From positions 7,720-71,719 of the forward strand of contig NYXK01000122.1 in assembly GCA_002685535.1 (NCBI GenBank): 64,000 bases of DNA. The letters are read 5' to 3'. Made by a program: the position numbers and the translations under genes. Shown piece after piece: positions 37,323-48,835 of this stretch. The stretch is from Deltaproteobacteria bacterium (GTDB lineage Bacteria; SAR324; NAC60-12). The stretch's first letter is position 1. Each line of letters opens with the position of its first letter. Below the pieces are notes generated by a model. It was given only the letters and a program-made list of their open reading frames with translations. It had not been told where the DNA came from and did no database searches.

Positions 37323-38067
37323 TTAAGACAGAATCGTGTAATTGGAAGCAAGTAATCGACAATTCTTCGCCAAACTAATCGAAGGCGGCGACCTCCCATC
37401 CAGCTCATAAGAACTATAATTATACGTCGGACTCAACATCATAATCTGCCCAACCGTACTCCCATACTCTTCAGCAAGATCCTTGTACACGCCCCCTGTA
37501 AAAGTAAAGGGCTCAATATCGCAAGCGCTAGGGTAGCAAAGAGGGACTTTGACGAATTGGCCGGCGGAGAGGGTGTCGTTGGCGCCGATTGAAGGGGAGA
37601 TGCTGGCGCTGAGAGAGGAGAGTGTCATGTTGAGGCGCGAGGCGATCTTCCAGAGTGTGTCGCCGTTTACGGTGTAGTAGAGGCGTGGGCCTCCCATCAA
37701 GCAGTCGTTTGGTCCTGGGGAGGAGACAAGGCACGTAGTCCAGTCGGGGGTGCAGACTTCGCCGGGGATGATGAAGGTTTGGCCGATGTTTGGTACGACG
37801 GAGACGTCAACCACTATGTTATAATCACGTTAATTGTCTTTCTAGTTGATTGAAGAAGTGAAACGAACTCAGATTCGCGCGCCCAATGTCGCAGACGCCA
37901 CGGTTGACTTCTACAGCTATGTCGTAGATCGTCTTGTTTGCGGTTCCAACGTAGTAGGAAGAGCTGGTCGTGTTGAGTAAGGAGGTGTCGCATGTGTCGT
38001 TGGTGGCTTGTGCAGATACCACAACAGTACCCACGAGGGCGAGAGCGATTGAGACCTTGCTGATCAT
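37323..38067 (-). CDS. Secreted LysM-domain protein (LysM effector-like)
   Basis: Two exons (38067-37869 and 37813-37323) give 229 residues. A signal peptide (MISKVSIALALVGTVVVSA) is followed by three LysM-like units: YYVGTANKTIYDIAVEV...FIIPGEVC, YYTVNGDTLWKIASRLNMTL...FVKVPLC, and a third, weaker unit beginning FTFTGGVYKDLAEEYGSTV. There are several N-glycosylation sequons and paired Cys but no catalytic domain. Secreted LysM-only proteins of this size bind chitin and can mask fungal walls or scavenge chitin fragments from plant receptors (family knowledge); that role is inference here. The intron donor is GTTCGT, chosen because it alone keeps phase (ATG codon split across the junction). 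Confidence 0.88.
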
Positions 38068-39061
38068 GATTCCCGAGCGAATGGATGACACTTGCGTGTC
38101 AGGGAAAAGGCGAAGTAACAGGAAACGTGTGTGCCGGCTCAGAATGATGACCGACTGGATGGACGGCTTTAGACATATAAGGGAAACACCGTTATATACT
38201 CCACCAATATTCAAGATGGACATGCTGGGCATCGACATTGCGATCTGCGTAGGTACGAATCTCTAGAGGACCCCAGATCGTGGCAAAGCTTGAACTGACG
38301 TCGGCAGCTGGGGTAGATCAGACTAAAGACAGCACTTTCTTTAGATTTGGCTTGAAGTCCATTCGCTGGGCTTTGTTTGCTGATCCGCGATTCGCGGCTC
38401 ACTTGCCATTTCCCCGCGTTATACCTGGCAAGCGGAAGGACAGCGTCAGCGAAAAGGGACAAATTGTGGAACTACAGCGACGCGTGGCTGTGCGTATAGT
38501 CCCCACAGGTTTCGAGCCCTGCACAGCTGCTGTTCGTTCCTGTTGAAGGGATGTTGTTTTCCTCAGCCTCGCTAATATCTTGGCGTAGCTCGATGGGCTG
38601 AAGATAGATCTATCCACTGGCAGAAAAAAAGAAGTCACCATACACTGATCTATCAGAACTCGAGTACTTGCTGATAGTGCCGAATCATTTTCAGTTCGAG
38701 GTTGGATACATGGTTTATCGTCTGCTGAACGGAGGAGTCATAGAATCCAGCCTCGGACCCGAGAACAGGCCTGACAAAAACATCGGTCCCGAGACCGAAG
38801 CCGAGTATTCTCACGGCAACGTGAAAAAGTGATGTATGAAGGTAGATCAACGAACGTGAGGAACGGTCCAGATGAAGAGTAGTTCTCGGTCGTGAAACGA
38901 AACAAATAATATGTATCCCATCTCGGAGGTAATCCACACGGATGAAACAATAGGATTACGACGGTAGCTTGAGGATTTGGTGAGCACGATCGAAATGGTC
39001 GCAGACAAATTTGCCTACCTGTACAAAACGTCGAGCTTTAGCATCTGAATATTGAATCGCT
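38068..39061. other. Intergenic stretch upstream of the LysM gene
   Basis: No supported gene. A T-loop-like GGTTTCGAGCCC at about 38508 caught my eye, but no flanking D arm or acceptor stem pairs with it. Apart from the TATA box noted separately, nothing else is visible. Confidence 0.5.
38191..38198 (-). promoter_or_regulatory. TATA box of the LysM gene
   Basis: The minus strand reads TATATAAC 124 bases upstream of the ATG at 38067, a standard distance for a regulated fungal gene. Confidence 0.5.
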
Positions 39062-39367
39062 TCACCAAGGCCTCTCCTGTATACAGTCTTCAGTCAGGAG
39101 CTTTCCCCCTTCATTAAGAACCCGCCTCTTCACTGCCTCCATTGCCTGCCTACCCGCTTGACTCATCATCAGGATTGACGGCGTTCGTCTGTACCAACTC
39201 TCCTTCGATAGATGGACCTGAAAATCAATTAGCAAACTATGTCGAGGTGGGTGGTCTTCGCCCAAAGATACTTGCACGTTAAATATATTTGCCGGCATGG
39301 CCGTAGGTATCTTGGAAGTCCATTCAAGACTCGGTGACAGTAGAATTGACGGTAGAAAGCTGAACAT
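39062..39367 (-). CDS. Hypothetical 101-residue protein
   Basis: An uninterrupted frame from ATG 39367 to a stop at 39062, with a hydrophobic start (MFSFLPSILLSPSLEW) and a charged C-terminal helix (QAGRQAMEAVKRRVLNEGG). No family recognised and no introns evident. It may be an exon of the same broken locus as the fragments at 39.5-40.0 kb. Weak call. Confidence 0.3.
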   Translation of the reverse strand: MFSFLPSILLSPSLEWTSKIPTAMPANIFNVQVSLGEDHPPRHSLLIDFQVHLSKESWYRRTPSILMMSQAGRQAMEAVKRRVLNEGGKLLTEDCIQERPW

Positions 39368-39523
39368 TATTTGGGTATGAAGATTTGACTTGAAGAGATA
39401 AAAGCGAAGTATACTTGCTATCAGAATCTGACCAAGCTGGTTTGATTTGCTGGCTTCAGCTCTTTGGTTTCCAAGAAATCATATCCTGCCTCGAAAGAAA
39501 GCGCAGCCAGAAAGTGAAGAAAT

Positions 39524-40039
39524 CTAGAAGGGCGACAAATTCTCATTCCGAGTCTCTCGGTACAAGCGTGGAGTCGTCCAACGCCTTTCATAATCTTTCA
39601 GCGTGGCATATGTCACGATGCGAGTTTTGTGGCTTGAGCCTGGTGCGCCCGCGGGGTTGAGACGACCCCGGAGTCCGTCTACTAAGCATGCTTCAATACG
39701 AATCATGTTTACCACCTCGTATTCGCGCTCGAATTCAGCCACAGATCGCTGAGAAAAGAAGCCACTCGACATATGTATCATGTAACTCTGCAATGCGAAA
39801 CAGCTATGCAGTCACCGCTGCTGAAGCATGAATTGGAGGAAGGCTTACTCTTGATTCCCCAGATTTCGAAGTCCGACGGCGAATTGATTATTGGTCAGTT
39901 TCGCGTAGCGGGCCTTTAATCGTTGTCCGGTTTGAATGTAGGTGCGAAGATGAGTCTTCACACGACATATGCGACATCTCGACCTGAGTCGTAGGGCTGA
40001 AGTACGGGGTGTCCCCCGCAAAATAGCATCGGCTCCCAC
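39524..40039 (-). pseudogene. Unrecognised two-exon fragment lacking a start codon
   Basis: Two segments join across an intron with a GTAAGC donor (near 39847) and an acceptor near 39788: SRCRICRVKTHLRTY...LRNLGNQ-D-YMIHMSSGFF, continuing SVAEFEREYEVVNMIRIEAC and ending ETRNENLSPF. The composition looks like real protein, but the first segment has no ATG in frame. I do not recognise the family. It could be a relic or a gene whose first exon I could not find. Confidence 0.3.
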
Positions 40040-40218
40040 CAACGGGACCGAAAGGTTATTTCTCCAAGGCGGTTTCGGTAACTGTTTTCGGTTCTTGCAG
40101 TTCGCATCTCACGATGCTAATTGTTTATATATTAAATCTGTGCCCCGATGGCAGAGGTGTTTGAGAATGCGCATAAGTCACAGTTACGGTACATGATTCG
40201 ATTTTGATTGTTAGAGAA

Positions 40219-41788
40219 ATGCCATCACAAACTCTTGAGGATGTTCGGTCCCAGCATCATGGACGTAAGTCTGGGTGTACTCTTCCAGGCTTCTAACTGC
40301 TAATTCAACATTCCCAGTAATTATACTTCCAAACGATGAACTCTATGATCTACTCGCTCAGCGTTGGTCACCCAATGAAGAGGGTAAACCACAGGTGATC
40401 TTCCAGCCCGTTCGTGAGGCGGATGTTGGTCTCGCTATCTCATATGCTGTTGCCAACGACTTGGATGTGGCAGTCGCGAATGGAGGACACTCGTTCCTTG
40501 CAGCCTCCAGCACCGTTGGAGGCGTTCAGATTGACATGCGACGCATGAGAATGGCGTATGTCAACAATGAACGATTTGGTGCTGACGGCATCCTAACGAT
40601 CGAAGGCGGTGCAATTGTTTCGGACGTTGCTGGAGCATGTGAGAAAAGAGGCACCTACATCACTCTACCCTCCCACAAGGAGATAGGTTACGTTGGCTTC
40701 ACACTCGGAGGCGGTGGCGGTTGGGGTCTCGGGCACCAAGGACTATCGATCGATTTACTCCTCGAGGCCAGAATCGCCCTTGCGTCTGGGCAGGTGGTTA
40801 CGGCCTCTGAGAACGAGAACCCTGGCCTCTTCTGGGCCGTGAAAGGCGCTGGCTACAACTTTGGCGTCGTGACTGGCATGAAGTTCAAAGTCAAAGGCCT
40901 TACGACCCGTGTTTTCTCTGGCTGTATCGTCTATCCTCAAACTTCATACGAAGATGTATTTCTGGCGATGGAGAAGTATGTGGCACAACAACAGGAAGAA
41001 GACATGGTTTCGTTCGTTCTTACACCTTTCCTTCCAGGGGTTCCGGCACCAGAGGCCCTAGTCGCAATCCCCTACTATCATGGCGATGATGAGCAGGAAG
41101 CTCGACGACGGTTCAAAGTCTTCTTGGACGTCCCCCATATCGAGGCTAAAGTCGGCTTGATGTGGTCTCATCAAACTGCCGACCTGTTCCCAGAGGCGCT
41201 CTGGCCAAGAACAAACAGGCTGTCGAATGGAACTGTTTGCACGCGCTTGAGTCCAGACATCTGGCTTCCTGTAATTGACGACCTACGTAAATGGTGGGAA
41301 GTCGATCCATCTCGTCGAGCGGGTACGCAATTCTTCTTAGGCCTCTACAATTGGCGGAAGACTTTGACAGGTGGCGAGCCTTCTTCGGCATGGCCACCAA
41401 GTCGCGATCCGCCTGACGACGCTGGAAATGTCGGTGGCTCCTGGCGTGATTTCGCTGTGTATATCGGGTAAGAATCTGCTATTTTCAATGGCATCGCTTA
41501 TGTTAGGAAATATAGATACTTACAATCATTAGTTACGATGATTTGGCAGAAGCCGACGCTGCACGGGATTATGCATTGCTGGTAGTGGACAACCTCCGCA
41601 CATCACACACGGAATTTGTTGGCTGTGATGTCATCTAAGATGGCGTGTATCCAAATGCTGGTGCAATGCGGCATTTCAAGGGCGACTACATCTACAAGGA
41701 GAACTATCCCCGACTGCAGGAGATCAAAGCGAAGTACGACCCCGGCAACGTTTTCAACAAAAAGCATCCAATCGAACCAAAGCAATGA
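40219..41788 (+). pseudogene. FAD-linked oxidoreductase (BBE-like) with in-frame stop near the C-terminus
   Basis: Exons 40219-40264, 40318-41467 and 41533 onward encode a berberine-bridge-enzyme-like oxidase. It shows a PCMH-type FAD domain with VANGGHSFLAASS (His expected to carry covalent FAD), YVGFTLGGGGGWGLG, VKGAGYNFGVVTGMKF, a substrate domain with LGLYNWRKTLTGG, and the BBE C-terminus. After VGCDVI a TAA (41636-41638) interrupts the frame, which then continues without shift for 49 codons carrying the conserved end (DGVYPNAGAM...YIYKENYPRL...KYDPGNVFNKKHP). Translation to the TAA would give about 420 residues lacking the C-terminal BBE segment. Either a nonsense allele, a sequencing error or a truncated protein. 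No splice option I tried removes the TAA and keeps the conserved frame. Substrate unknown. Confidence 0.8.
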
Positions 41789-42478
41789 TAAGTGTCAGGA
41801 TGTAGCTTGGACGTCGACCAATGATACAACTTGAAGTCAACGACGGCAGGACGGCGTAGCATAGGAAGGAAACATTCGCCTAAGAATGCCCTAGGATCAC
41901 GTTTCGTGAACAAACAGGTTTACTTCAGAGCTTTCGTATAACTACTATACCGCGGCCCTGTTTCTTTTCAATTTATAGCTTGTATCATTGATATTCCTTT
42001 GTACCGTTCCCAGCATCAAAGCTTCCTTCGAGGCTGGTATGAGTGTTTGTCACATCATGTGATTTGAGCACGTGTACATACACATTTCAATCCTGCTCAT
42101 TTTAGGGCTAGTCATCTCGCCTCATCACTCAAGCTAATGAAACGAGTTTGTATATTATATCCCTCATTTAAGAGTCATAACTTTCACATATCCAAGTAAC
42201 CGACATCAGAACAAGGCGAAGTGTTTTAGGCAGACTCTGCAGCCTGGCGGGATGTTGCATCCCGAGACATTTCGTTGACATTGCTGTGCCGCAAAAATAG
42301 AATATGACTCTTCGATCTGAGGCAAGTGTACGGCACAAACGATCCGGGGAAATGTATTAGTACGCCGCTCGGTGAGCTTTTTCCAGGACTTTGCAAGCTT
42401 GCAAAACTACAGGCGAGGATCTTTCTTGGCTGCCTACTCGCCGAGCCTCATATTCGTACCCACCCCAACAAAAGCAAG
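41789..42478. other. Intergenic stretch, no supported gene
   Basis: Contains the 3' region of the oxidoreductase locus and the upstream region of the AAA ATPase gene. AT-rich in the middle. No frame or repeat worth calling. Confidence 0.5.
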
Positions 42479-45010
42479 ATGGCACCCAATGTATGTCTAT
42501 AATCATCGAAAGATTTTCTATGCATTCCCCAAGTTGTTTCAATCTTTTCCGCCGCCTAACTTACACTCTCCAGAATCAAACGTCAAAGCTTCGGAAGAGG
42601 AAGTCAGACGCTGTTGAACCAGTTGCTGAAGTATCAGAATCCAGCAAGGCTCCAGCAATGAAGTGGAAACGTACACGTGGCAGCGTTGCAGCAGCCGCAA
42701 AGGAAGCCGACGAGCTTCCAACTCCTCCAGACTCAACAATGGATGGCGATACTCCCGCCCCGCCGACTATTCCCGGCAAAGATGCAGACTTCGGTACCAG
42801 CGCGAGCGTAAAGGTCTTCTATGAAGGCAAGAAGTCTCATGGAGGGCACTATGACTGGGTTGAGACTCCTCCGAAGCAACTCAATGAGAAGATTGCCAAA
42901 GCCAATAATCGAGTCGCTATCAAGGTCTTCAAAGTCAAAGATCATGAACAGCCGACCATCTCAGGCAGGACTCCCCTCAAGATATACTCCATTGAAATCC
43001 AAAGCGCTATTTTGGTCTCAGCTCTCAAGCATATCCTCAAGCCTCAAGGCATGTACCTTGAAACATCTGAGCCTGCCAAGTTCCAGGAGCCTTTCAAGCC
43101 TCTGTTCTTCACCTACGACAAGATCATCGCCTTGTACGAAGGAACCAAAGCCAAGACCAATGGTCTCCTGAAGCAGCATCTTAATCTCCTCGTTCAAGTC
43201 ATGGATGAGATGTTTGGTAGCTTCATGGAGCATCTCAAGCATTTGAATGCTAGCGGACTCATCTCTTACAAACTGGCATGGACGTATTTCCCCAAGCACA
43301 CCATGATCTTCTACGGAACGAAAGACTGTGAACGGATCTGTCGAGTCACCAATACGACATACGTCTGCCACCCTCATCCAGCATTTAATATCGATTGCGA
43401 GGAGATTGCCTTCGATGGAGAATGTTTCGATTGGACACCTCTCCAGGTCCAAGTCCCGGCCTTTGCAGGGAACCGTCCTGTCACTGACCTTCCTTGCTAT
43501 CCTATCTCGTTCCACGACAACCCAGAGACTGTCAAAGAGAGATTGACGGCACGTGCAATCAAGGCTTTGGACTACCAAGAGCTGAGCTACTGTGATTACA
43601 CTGGTGTTGGATTACTGGTGACCCAGTGCGGAATCCAGAGACACAATGTAGGGCTTCTCAATCTTGAATTTGGTGACCATTCTGACCAACACAGGTCACT
43701 GGACGTATCCTCATCGACTACTTCGGGTACAAGAAGCACTTCGAAGGTCTTCAAAGATCAGACAGCAACTCTCGCAGAAAACGCGGCACCCCTTCTCGCC
43801 CACCATCCACCAACAATGGAGGTGCTGATGAGACAAAGTATGTGCTGGCACTTTCCAAGGAGAAGCAATTAGAGAACAAAAACGAGATGCTTGGCGAGCG
43901 GAAGGATGAACTTGTTTATGTCTCGCCACTCCTCGAAGGATTTGCCCTGAAGAACAAGAAGTGGTGTAAGCTTTTGCCAGAACTCATGATCGCATTCAGT
44001 GGCTGACAGTGCCTCAAGTAAACTTCTACGTTGATGACTTGCAGCCTGTCGTCTGGAACGATGAGGCATATGGTCACTTGGTTTATCCTGAGGAACAGAA
44101 AGACCTCGTCTTGACGTTTGTCGATAATCACCAACGTATGAAAGCTCGAGTTGATGATGTGATTATGGGCAAAGGTGGGTCCTTAATACTGACCAAGATT
44201 GTGCCCCACTAACAAATCCAAGGCCAAGGATTGATCCTTCTCCTCAGTGGTCCTCCAGGGACAGGCAAAACTCTGACAGCTGAAGCTGTTGCTGATAAGA
44301 CCCGTCGTCCACTGTACTACCTCCAAGCCGAGGACTTGGGAACTGATGCGTCTAAACTTGGTCCGAAGATCAAGAAGGTCTTCGAGATGGCCACAGAATG
44401 GGATGCAGTAATTCTTCTCGATGGTCAGTACACAACAGAACACCCTGTCTGGGTTGCAAATGCTGACCGTAATCAGAGGCCGATGTTTTCATGGCCGAGC
44501 GAGACCCAGGAGACATCGCAAGAAATGAATTGGTCTCAAGTAAGTTCCAAAAGTTACCCCGCACTACCCCGCACTTCGCTTCCGCGCCGTAAAATCTACT
44601 TGAATAATAAACACGCCCTGACCCCGTTTTCAGTTTTCCTCCGCGAACTCGAGTACTTCAAAGGCATCATATTTCTAACCACCAACCTCTACTCTACAAT
44701 CGACGTAGCCTTCCGCTCGCGCGTCAACATCCACCTCGTCTTCTCCTCCCTCCCCTTCTCATCTCGTCTCGTCCTCTGGCGCAAATTCCTCTCTCGTCTT
44801 CCAGGCGAGGACGTGGAGAGCAAATTGCAGGAGGGAGATATGGAGGAGTTGGCTAAGTGGGAATTAAATGGAAGGGAGATCAAGAATGCGATTAAGACGG
44901 TAAGGACTTGGTGTCTCTGTAAGGGCTTTGAGATTAGTTTATTGAGACTGGAGGCGGGTATCAAGGTCACGGCACCACAGGCTGGTAAGAATGATGATAC
45001 GAGTCTTTGA
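42479..45010 (+). CDS. AAA+ ATPase with fungal DUF7025-type N-terminal region
   Basis: Seven exons join in phase (42479-42490, 42574-43647, 43695-43965, 44019-44174, 44223-44423, 44477-44539, 44634-45010) to give 717 residues. The first exon is only four codons (MAPN). The N-terminal half has a basic, disordered start and then the conserved region of a fungus-specific AAA family (YSIEIQSAILVSALKHIL, then TWTYFPKH-like and CDYTG-to-VTGRILIDYFGY). The C-terminal AAA module shows Walker A GPPGTGKT, Walker B AVILLDEADVF, sensor 1 TTNL, arginine finger AFRSRV and an alpha-helical lid. Members are abundant in Pezizomycotina and mostly uncharacterised. It is probably an oligomeric remodelling ATPase. 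The donor at 43648 (GTAGGG) was chosen because it yields RHNVTGRI. Confidence 0.9.
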
Positions 45011-45513
45011 GAGGAGGTACTGTTAGTGTTCTAGGTAGTGAGGCTCAAGGAAACAAGACGTAGTATACAGAGAGATCACGAATCCAGGGGTACAGGAGAG
45101 AGAGAGTTATGTTAAGGTTGCATTGAGCTTTGTAAAGCTACAGAATTAGGGGACCTTTAAGAAGAACTCAAGGCTCGAGTAGTCCCGCGCTGAGCTACTT
45201 TGAATAGGTCCATTCGAAATCGCTTCCTACCCCTTATTCGCCTCACAGTACGAGGATGATATCTTGAATACTGACAATGATGCTTTCGTGCTCGCACATT
45301 GCGTCTGGATACGGTCTATCTCTTTTTCAAAAATACAAATGACTCCACGTCGTATTCTGATGTGTATCGCAATAGGGCTGATCATACGAACAGTATAGCC
45401 ATTTCCTTTTGCTGCCCGACAAAGCAAGCGAAAAGTTCTCCCATTGAAGTGTGCAGTATTGACCTCTTGCTTGCTTTACTTCTGCCTTCTCGGTAAACAA
45501 AGCAAATACATAG
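45011..45513. other. Intergenic stretch
   Basis: No supported gene. I looked for the missing N-terminus of the 2EXR-like fragment that follows and did not find an LPxELRxxIW motif on the plus strand. Confidence 0.45.
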
Positions 45514-46178
45514 TCATTGTTCAACCCTCGTCCGGCCCAACTTTGCTGCAGATTAACCATGAAACACGTGAAGAGCTTGTAAAGCATTACTCATGCCCGT
45601 TCAGCCTCGAAATAGGAGGTGTTGAAAGTCTCATGATTGACTGGCGCTTCGGCAAGCTGTTTATGAACACCAAGCATCAAACCCAGATATATAATTTCGA
45701 GCCAGGACTTTAGGCACAGATGGGAGTCAATGCAAATCTGTTCCAACCACTCGCGGAGATCTCCAGTCGAGATGGGTATATCGAAATGCAGAAAAACATG
45801 AGATGTGTTGCAGGAACCTGTGCCGATTGGATTGACACGTTGCAGCGTTATCACATGACTGGTCAGAAATGTCTTTTATTCGTAGGATTCACAGCTTTGG
45901 AAGAAATGTTGATTGTTCATCCCGGCAAAAACGACAAGCCCCCATTGTTCGAGGATCCCTGGGCCCCTTGGGCAACCCGGCCCGTTAGAGATATCAGAAA
46001 TGGACCTTCATTAAGTCCTCAAGGTCGGACTGGCGATCGAGTGATGGAGAAGCAGAAGAAGGTAGTGGGATTCGAAGAAAAGCATGTCACCCATCATGGC
46101 TGGCTCTCCTGGGAGGGTACTCTAGTGATTTCAATGCCTGGTCTACTATATACTCACGTTATGATCATCCGAGATTAA
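45514..46178 (+). pseudogene. 2EXR-type gene fragment with in-frame TAG and missing N-terminus
   Basis: After an acceptor-like TACATAG at 45513 the frame reads PTLLQINHETREELVKHY, a fair match to the second conserved element of 2EXR proteins, and runs to NFEPGL. A TAG at 45711-45713 interrupts it. The same frame then resumes AQMGVNANLFQPLAEI and continues to a stop at 46178, with a segment (WIDTLQRYHMTG...ALEEMLIV) that reads like the family's C-terminal body. The first element (LPxELRxxIW) is absent upstream. A Gln codon (CAG) at the stop would restore about 220 continuous codons. Most likely a decayed member of the 2EXR family, whose intact member lies at 53.2 kb. Function of the family is unknown. 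Confidence 0.6.
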
Positions 46179-47232
46179 GCACGAGTACTGATGCATTGAA
46201 AAGCTCGTAGTATTGCATCTCGGAAGGCGTGTTCGGTATACATGCAAAGATGCCATGTAGTAATGAACTCTTCAAAACAATATCCAAAGAAAATTTACAT
46301 GAAATAAATAGTGAAAACAATTTGATCATACGCTCCCACACGCATTTCGGTTCAGAAAAGAACTTTACTCAAACGAACGACAGTCAGGTAAGATTTGGAC
46401 TTCGGTTGTGGCTGAAGAACTGGTGAGGAGAAGCAGTAGATTGGGATCGAAGGGAATACTAGATTCGCTAAGCTGCAGCAGCTTCCGCTCTCAGTCAACA
46501 TCCCCTCGATTGCCCCGCCAACCAATAAGCGATCAAAACTTGCGTGCTGATCAGTAAGTGACATACAACGAGGTTATTAAGCCAAGGTAGAAGTATCTTC
46601 GTAATTTATGTTCCTTTTTCTGCGAGAGTACGAATGTTGGGGCTTTTGCTCACATCCTCCACAACGGACGTTTGAGGTGACCCACAGCAGGTGGTCCGAG
46701 GGAGCTTTTCAAGTAGCTTGACTTTTCAGGTCTGGCCTCTCAACTACCTCAAAATCCTCGGAAGCGAACAGTATTGCAATCCAGACAGCAACCACGAAAC
46801 ATAGACAGCAAGTACAATTGCAATTGCGGAGAGTCATTATTCCTGTACTGATGACTATCCAGAAACTATTTGGTGATAAAGAAGAAGCGAGGGCTCGTAG
46901 AGGTATGATTATGTCAGCTTGCATGGAAAGCAGAAGGGCAGGGCAAAGAGAGCCGAGCAAACAACTCGGGCACAAGTGATGAAAGGCAAACGAACAGCGT
47001 GCCAATGAGCCTTACGGGGCCAGCCCTCGAGCTTCCGTCGCTTTTCTGCATCGTCATCCCTTCCTTCTGTTAATCAGCCGTACCCCAAGAGCGAGGATAT
47101 ATATGGGAAGAAGTGGTTCTATTGTTTAGTTCGAACAGGAACAAGATTCTTCATCAGAACAAAGCCCAGCTAAAAGACATCAGAAGCCGAAATCAAGCCA
47201 TCATTCATTCATTATTCGCATCATCTGCCAAG
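46179..47232. other. Intergenic stretch and promoter of the PhyH gene
   Basis: No supported gene. The right end holds a TATA box and a CA-rich 5' UTR leading into the dioxygenase start. Confidence 0.5.
47098..47104 (+). promoter_or_regulatory. TATA box of the PhyH-type dioxygenase gene
   Basis: TATATAT lies 135 bases upstream of the ATG at 47233. It supports the upstream start codon, since transcription would begin about 30 bases after it and well before both candidate ATGs. Confidence 0.5.
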
Positions 47233-48396
47233 ATGGGTCAAACACTTTGCTGCATCCACCGTCGCCCGAAGACTAACAACAGACCTTATCACCCGACCTC
47301 TAAAGATAATATTCACTGGATAAATGTGGTCTCTGAGGTGGAGAAGAAACGTCATGAGTTTTCTTCGGCGCGGATAAGTAGAGCTGAGACACTTGTCCAT
47401 GTCTCTTCAACCTCTTCCCTGAAGCAAGCTTCAACAATGTCGCAACCATACCACATCAGCGATGAACAGATGGAGTTCTTCGAACAGAAAGGCTATCTGA
47501 TCATCCGGGATGGTCTTTCAACAGTCGAAATTCTCCAGCTCAAGACGTGGGTTCAAGAAGTTCATGATCTTCCCCGCACAATTGATTGTCCCTACATTCC
47601 ATACGAAGAAGTCAACTCGCACGGGAAAAGAGTTCTATGCCGCACTGAGAACTTCGCCAATACCCATGAAGGATTCGGAGACTTGCTGCGGGGCGCCAAG
47701 ATTCCGAGTATCCTACAGCAACTGAACGGAGCTGAGATGGTCCTCTTCAAGGAGAAAAGTTTGTCAAAGTACTCTTCAGAAATAGCTGGAGTTTGCTGAC
47801 AAGATGCGGGTAGTCAATTTCAAGTTTGCTGGCTCAGGCGGTTACCAACCCCACGTCGATCGAACAGGGTATGGCGATTTCAAGAAACTTCAGCATCTGG
47901 CGGTTCTCATTGCTGCCGATGATGCCACGTCACTCAATGGCTGTCTTGAAGTCGTTGAAGGAAGTCACAAGATGAAAGTTCCGATCGGCAATAACAATTG
48001 CATCGATCCCGAATGGGTCGCAGCTGAGAAGTGGATTCCTGTGGAGATGAAAGCTGGTAGGTCTCGCTTGTTTTCAAAGCTTTATTCGAGCAAACATATC
48101 TCTCCTTCCGCCGCAACACATCCCCTGACCGTATTACAGGCGATATGATGGTCTTCGGTTCATCTCTTGCTCATCGCAGTGGTCCGAATGCAAGCAGCAA
48201 AGATCGCAGAGCCGTCTATGCAACATACAACTCCAAGAGCGAAGGTGATCTACATGATGCTTACTACGAGAGACGTGCAAAGTTCTACCCAGCAACGCAT
48301 AAGCGGAAGCAGGGTGTTGACTACTCGAATGGTGCTCAAAACTATGCATATGGCACTCCGATGCGTAGTATTGAGAAGGCAAGCAATTGTTCTTGA
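47233..48396 (+). CDS. PhyH-family Fe(II)/2-oxoglutarate dioxygenase with putative acylated N-terminus
   Basis: Three exons (47233-47758, 47814-48056, 48140-48396) give 341 residues. The core is a phytanoyl-CoA hydroxylase-type double-stranded beta-helix: ISDEQMEFFEQKGYLIIRDG at the start, YQPHVDRTGYGDF carrying the HxD iron ligands, then GDMMVFGSSLAHRSGPNAS with the distal His and nearby polar residues, and YATYNSKSEGDL. Such enzymes hydroxylate lipids or specialised metabolites; the substrate is unknown. The start is ambiguous: ATG 47437 (MSQPYHIS) gives the usual family N-terminus. ATG 47233 has a better context (AAGATGG), sits right after the 5' UTR, is open throughout and starts MGQTLCC, a classic N-myristoylation plus palmitoylation pattern. 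I prefer 47233. Confidence 0.85.
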
Positions 48397-48835
48397 AACC
48401 GCGGATGCCGGTCATGTACATCCGATTAGTATTTACATTGGCGCTGAGTATTTTCAGGTGTTTGTTGATGGATTTATCGAGGATGCATTGATGGGTAGGG
48501 AAAGTATTGGTTTTGGTATACAGAAAACTTGATTACATGGGAACGCACACGAGGCTCGCGCCATTCTAGCATAGATAGAATCAAGCACTTAATTTTTTCT
48601 TCAAGCGCAGACTGGTTGCATCCATAAGTCCCCATGAGGTATGGGGTACCGCTTTTCCGAACATCATGTTACATTGCGACAGAGACGAGACTGAGTCCTA
48701 CAAAGGTCATGATAAGACCTGATCAATTTTATCTGGTGTGAAGTTTCCTTTGCCTTTTCCAAGTTGACGACAATCTCTGAGTAACCAACGGATTCATACT
48801 GGTGAACGTACAACGGACTCGTACGACTTGGAAAG
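48397..48835. other. Intergenic stretch
   Basis: No supported gene between the dioxygenase and the P450 remnant. An open frame overlapping the dioxygenase 3' end (to 48532) is in another phase and looks incidental. Confidence 0.5.

Noticed and set aside
38500-38530. T-loop-like GGTTTCGAGCCC suggesting a tRNA
   Set aside because: The loop has an extra base, and I could not pair an acceptor stem or find a D arm at the right distance.
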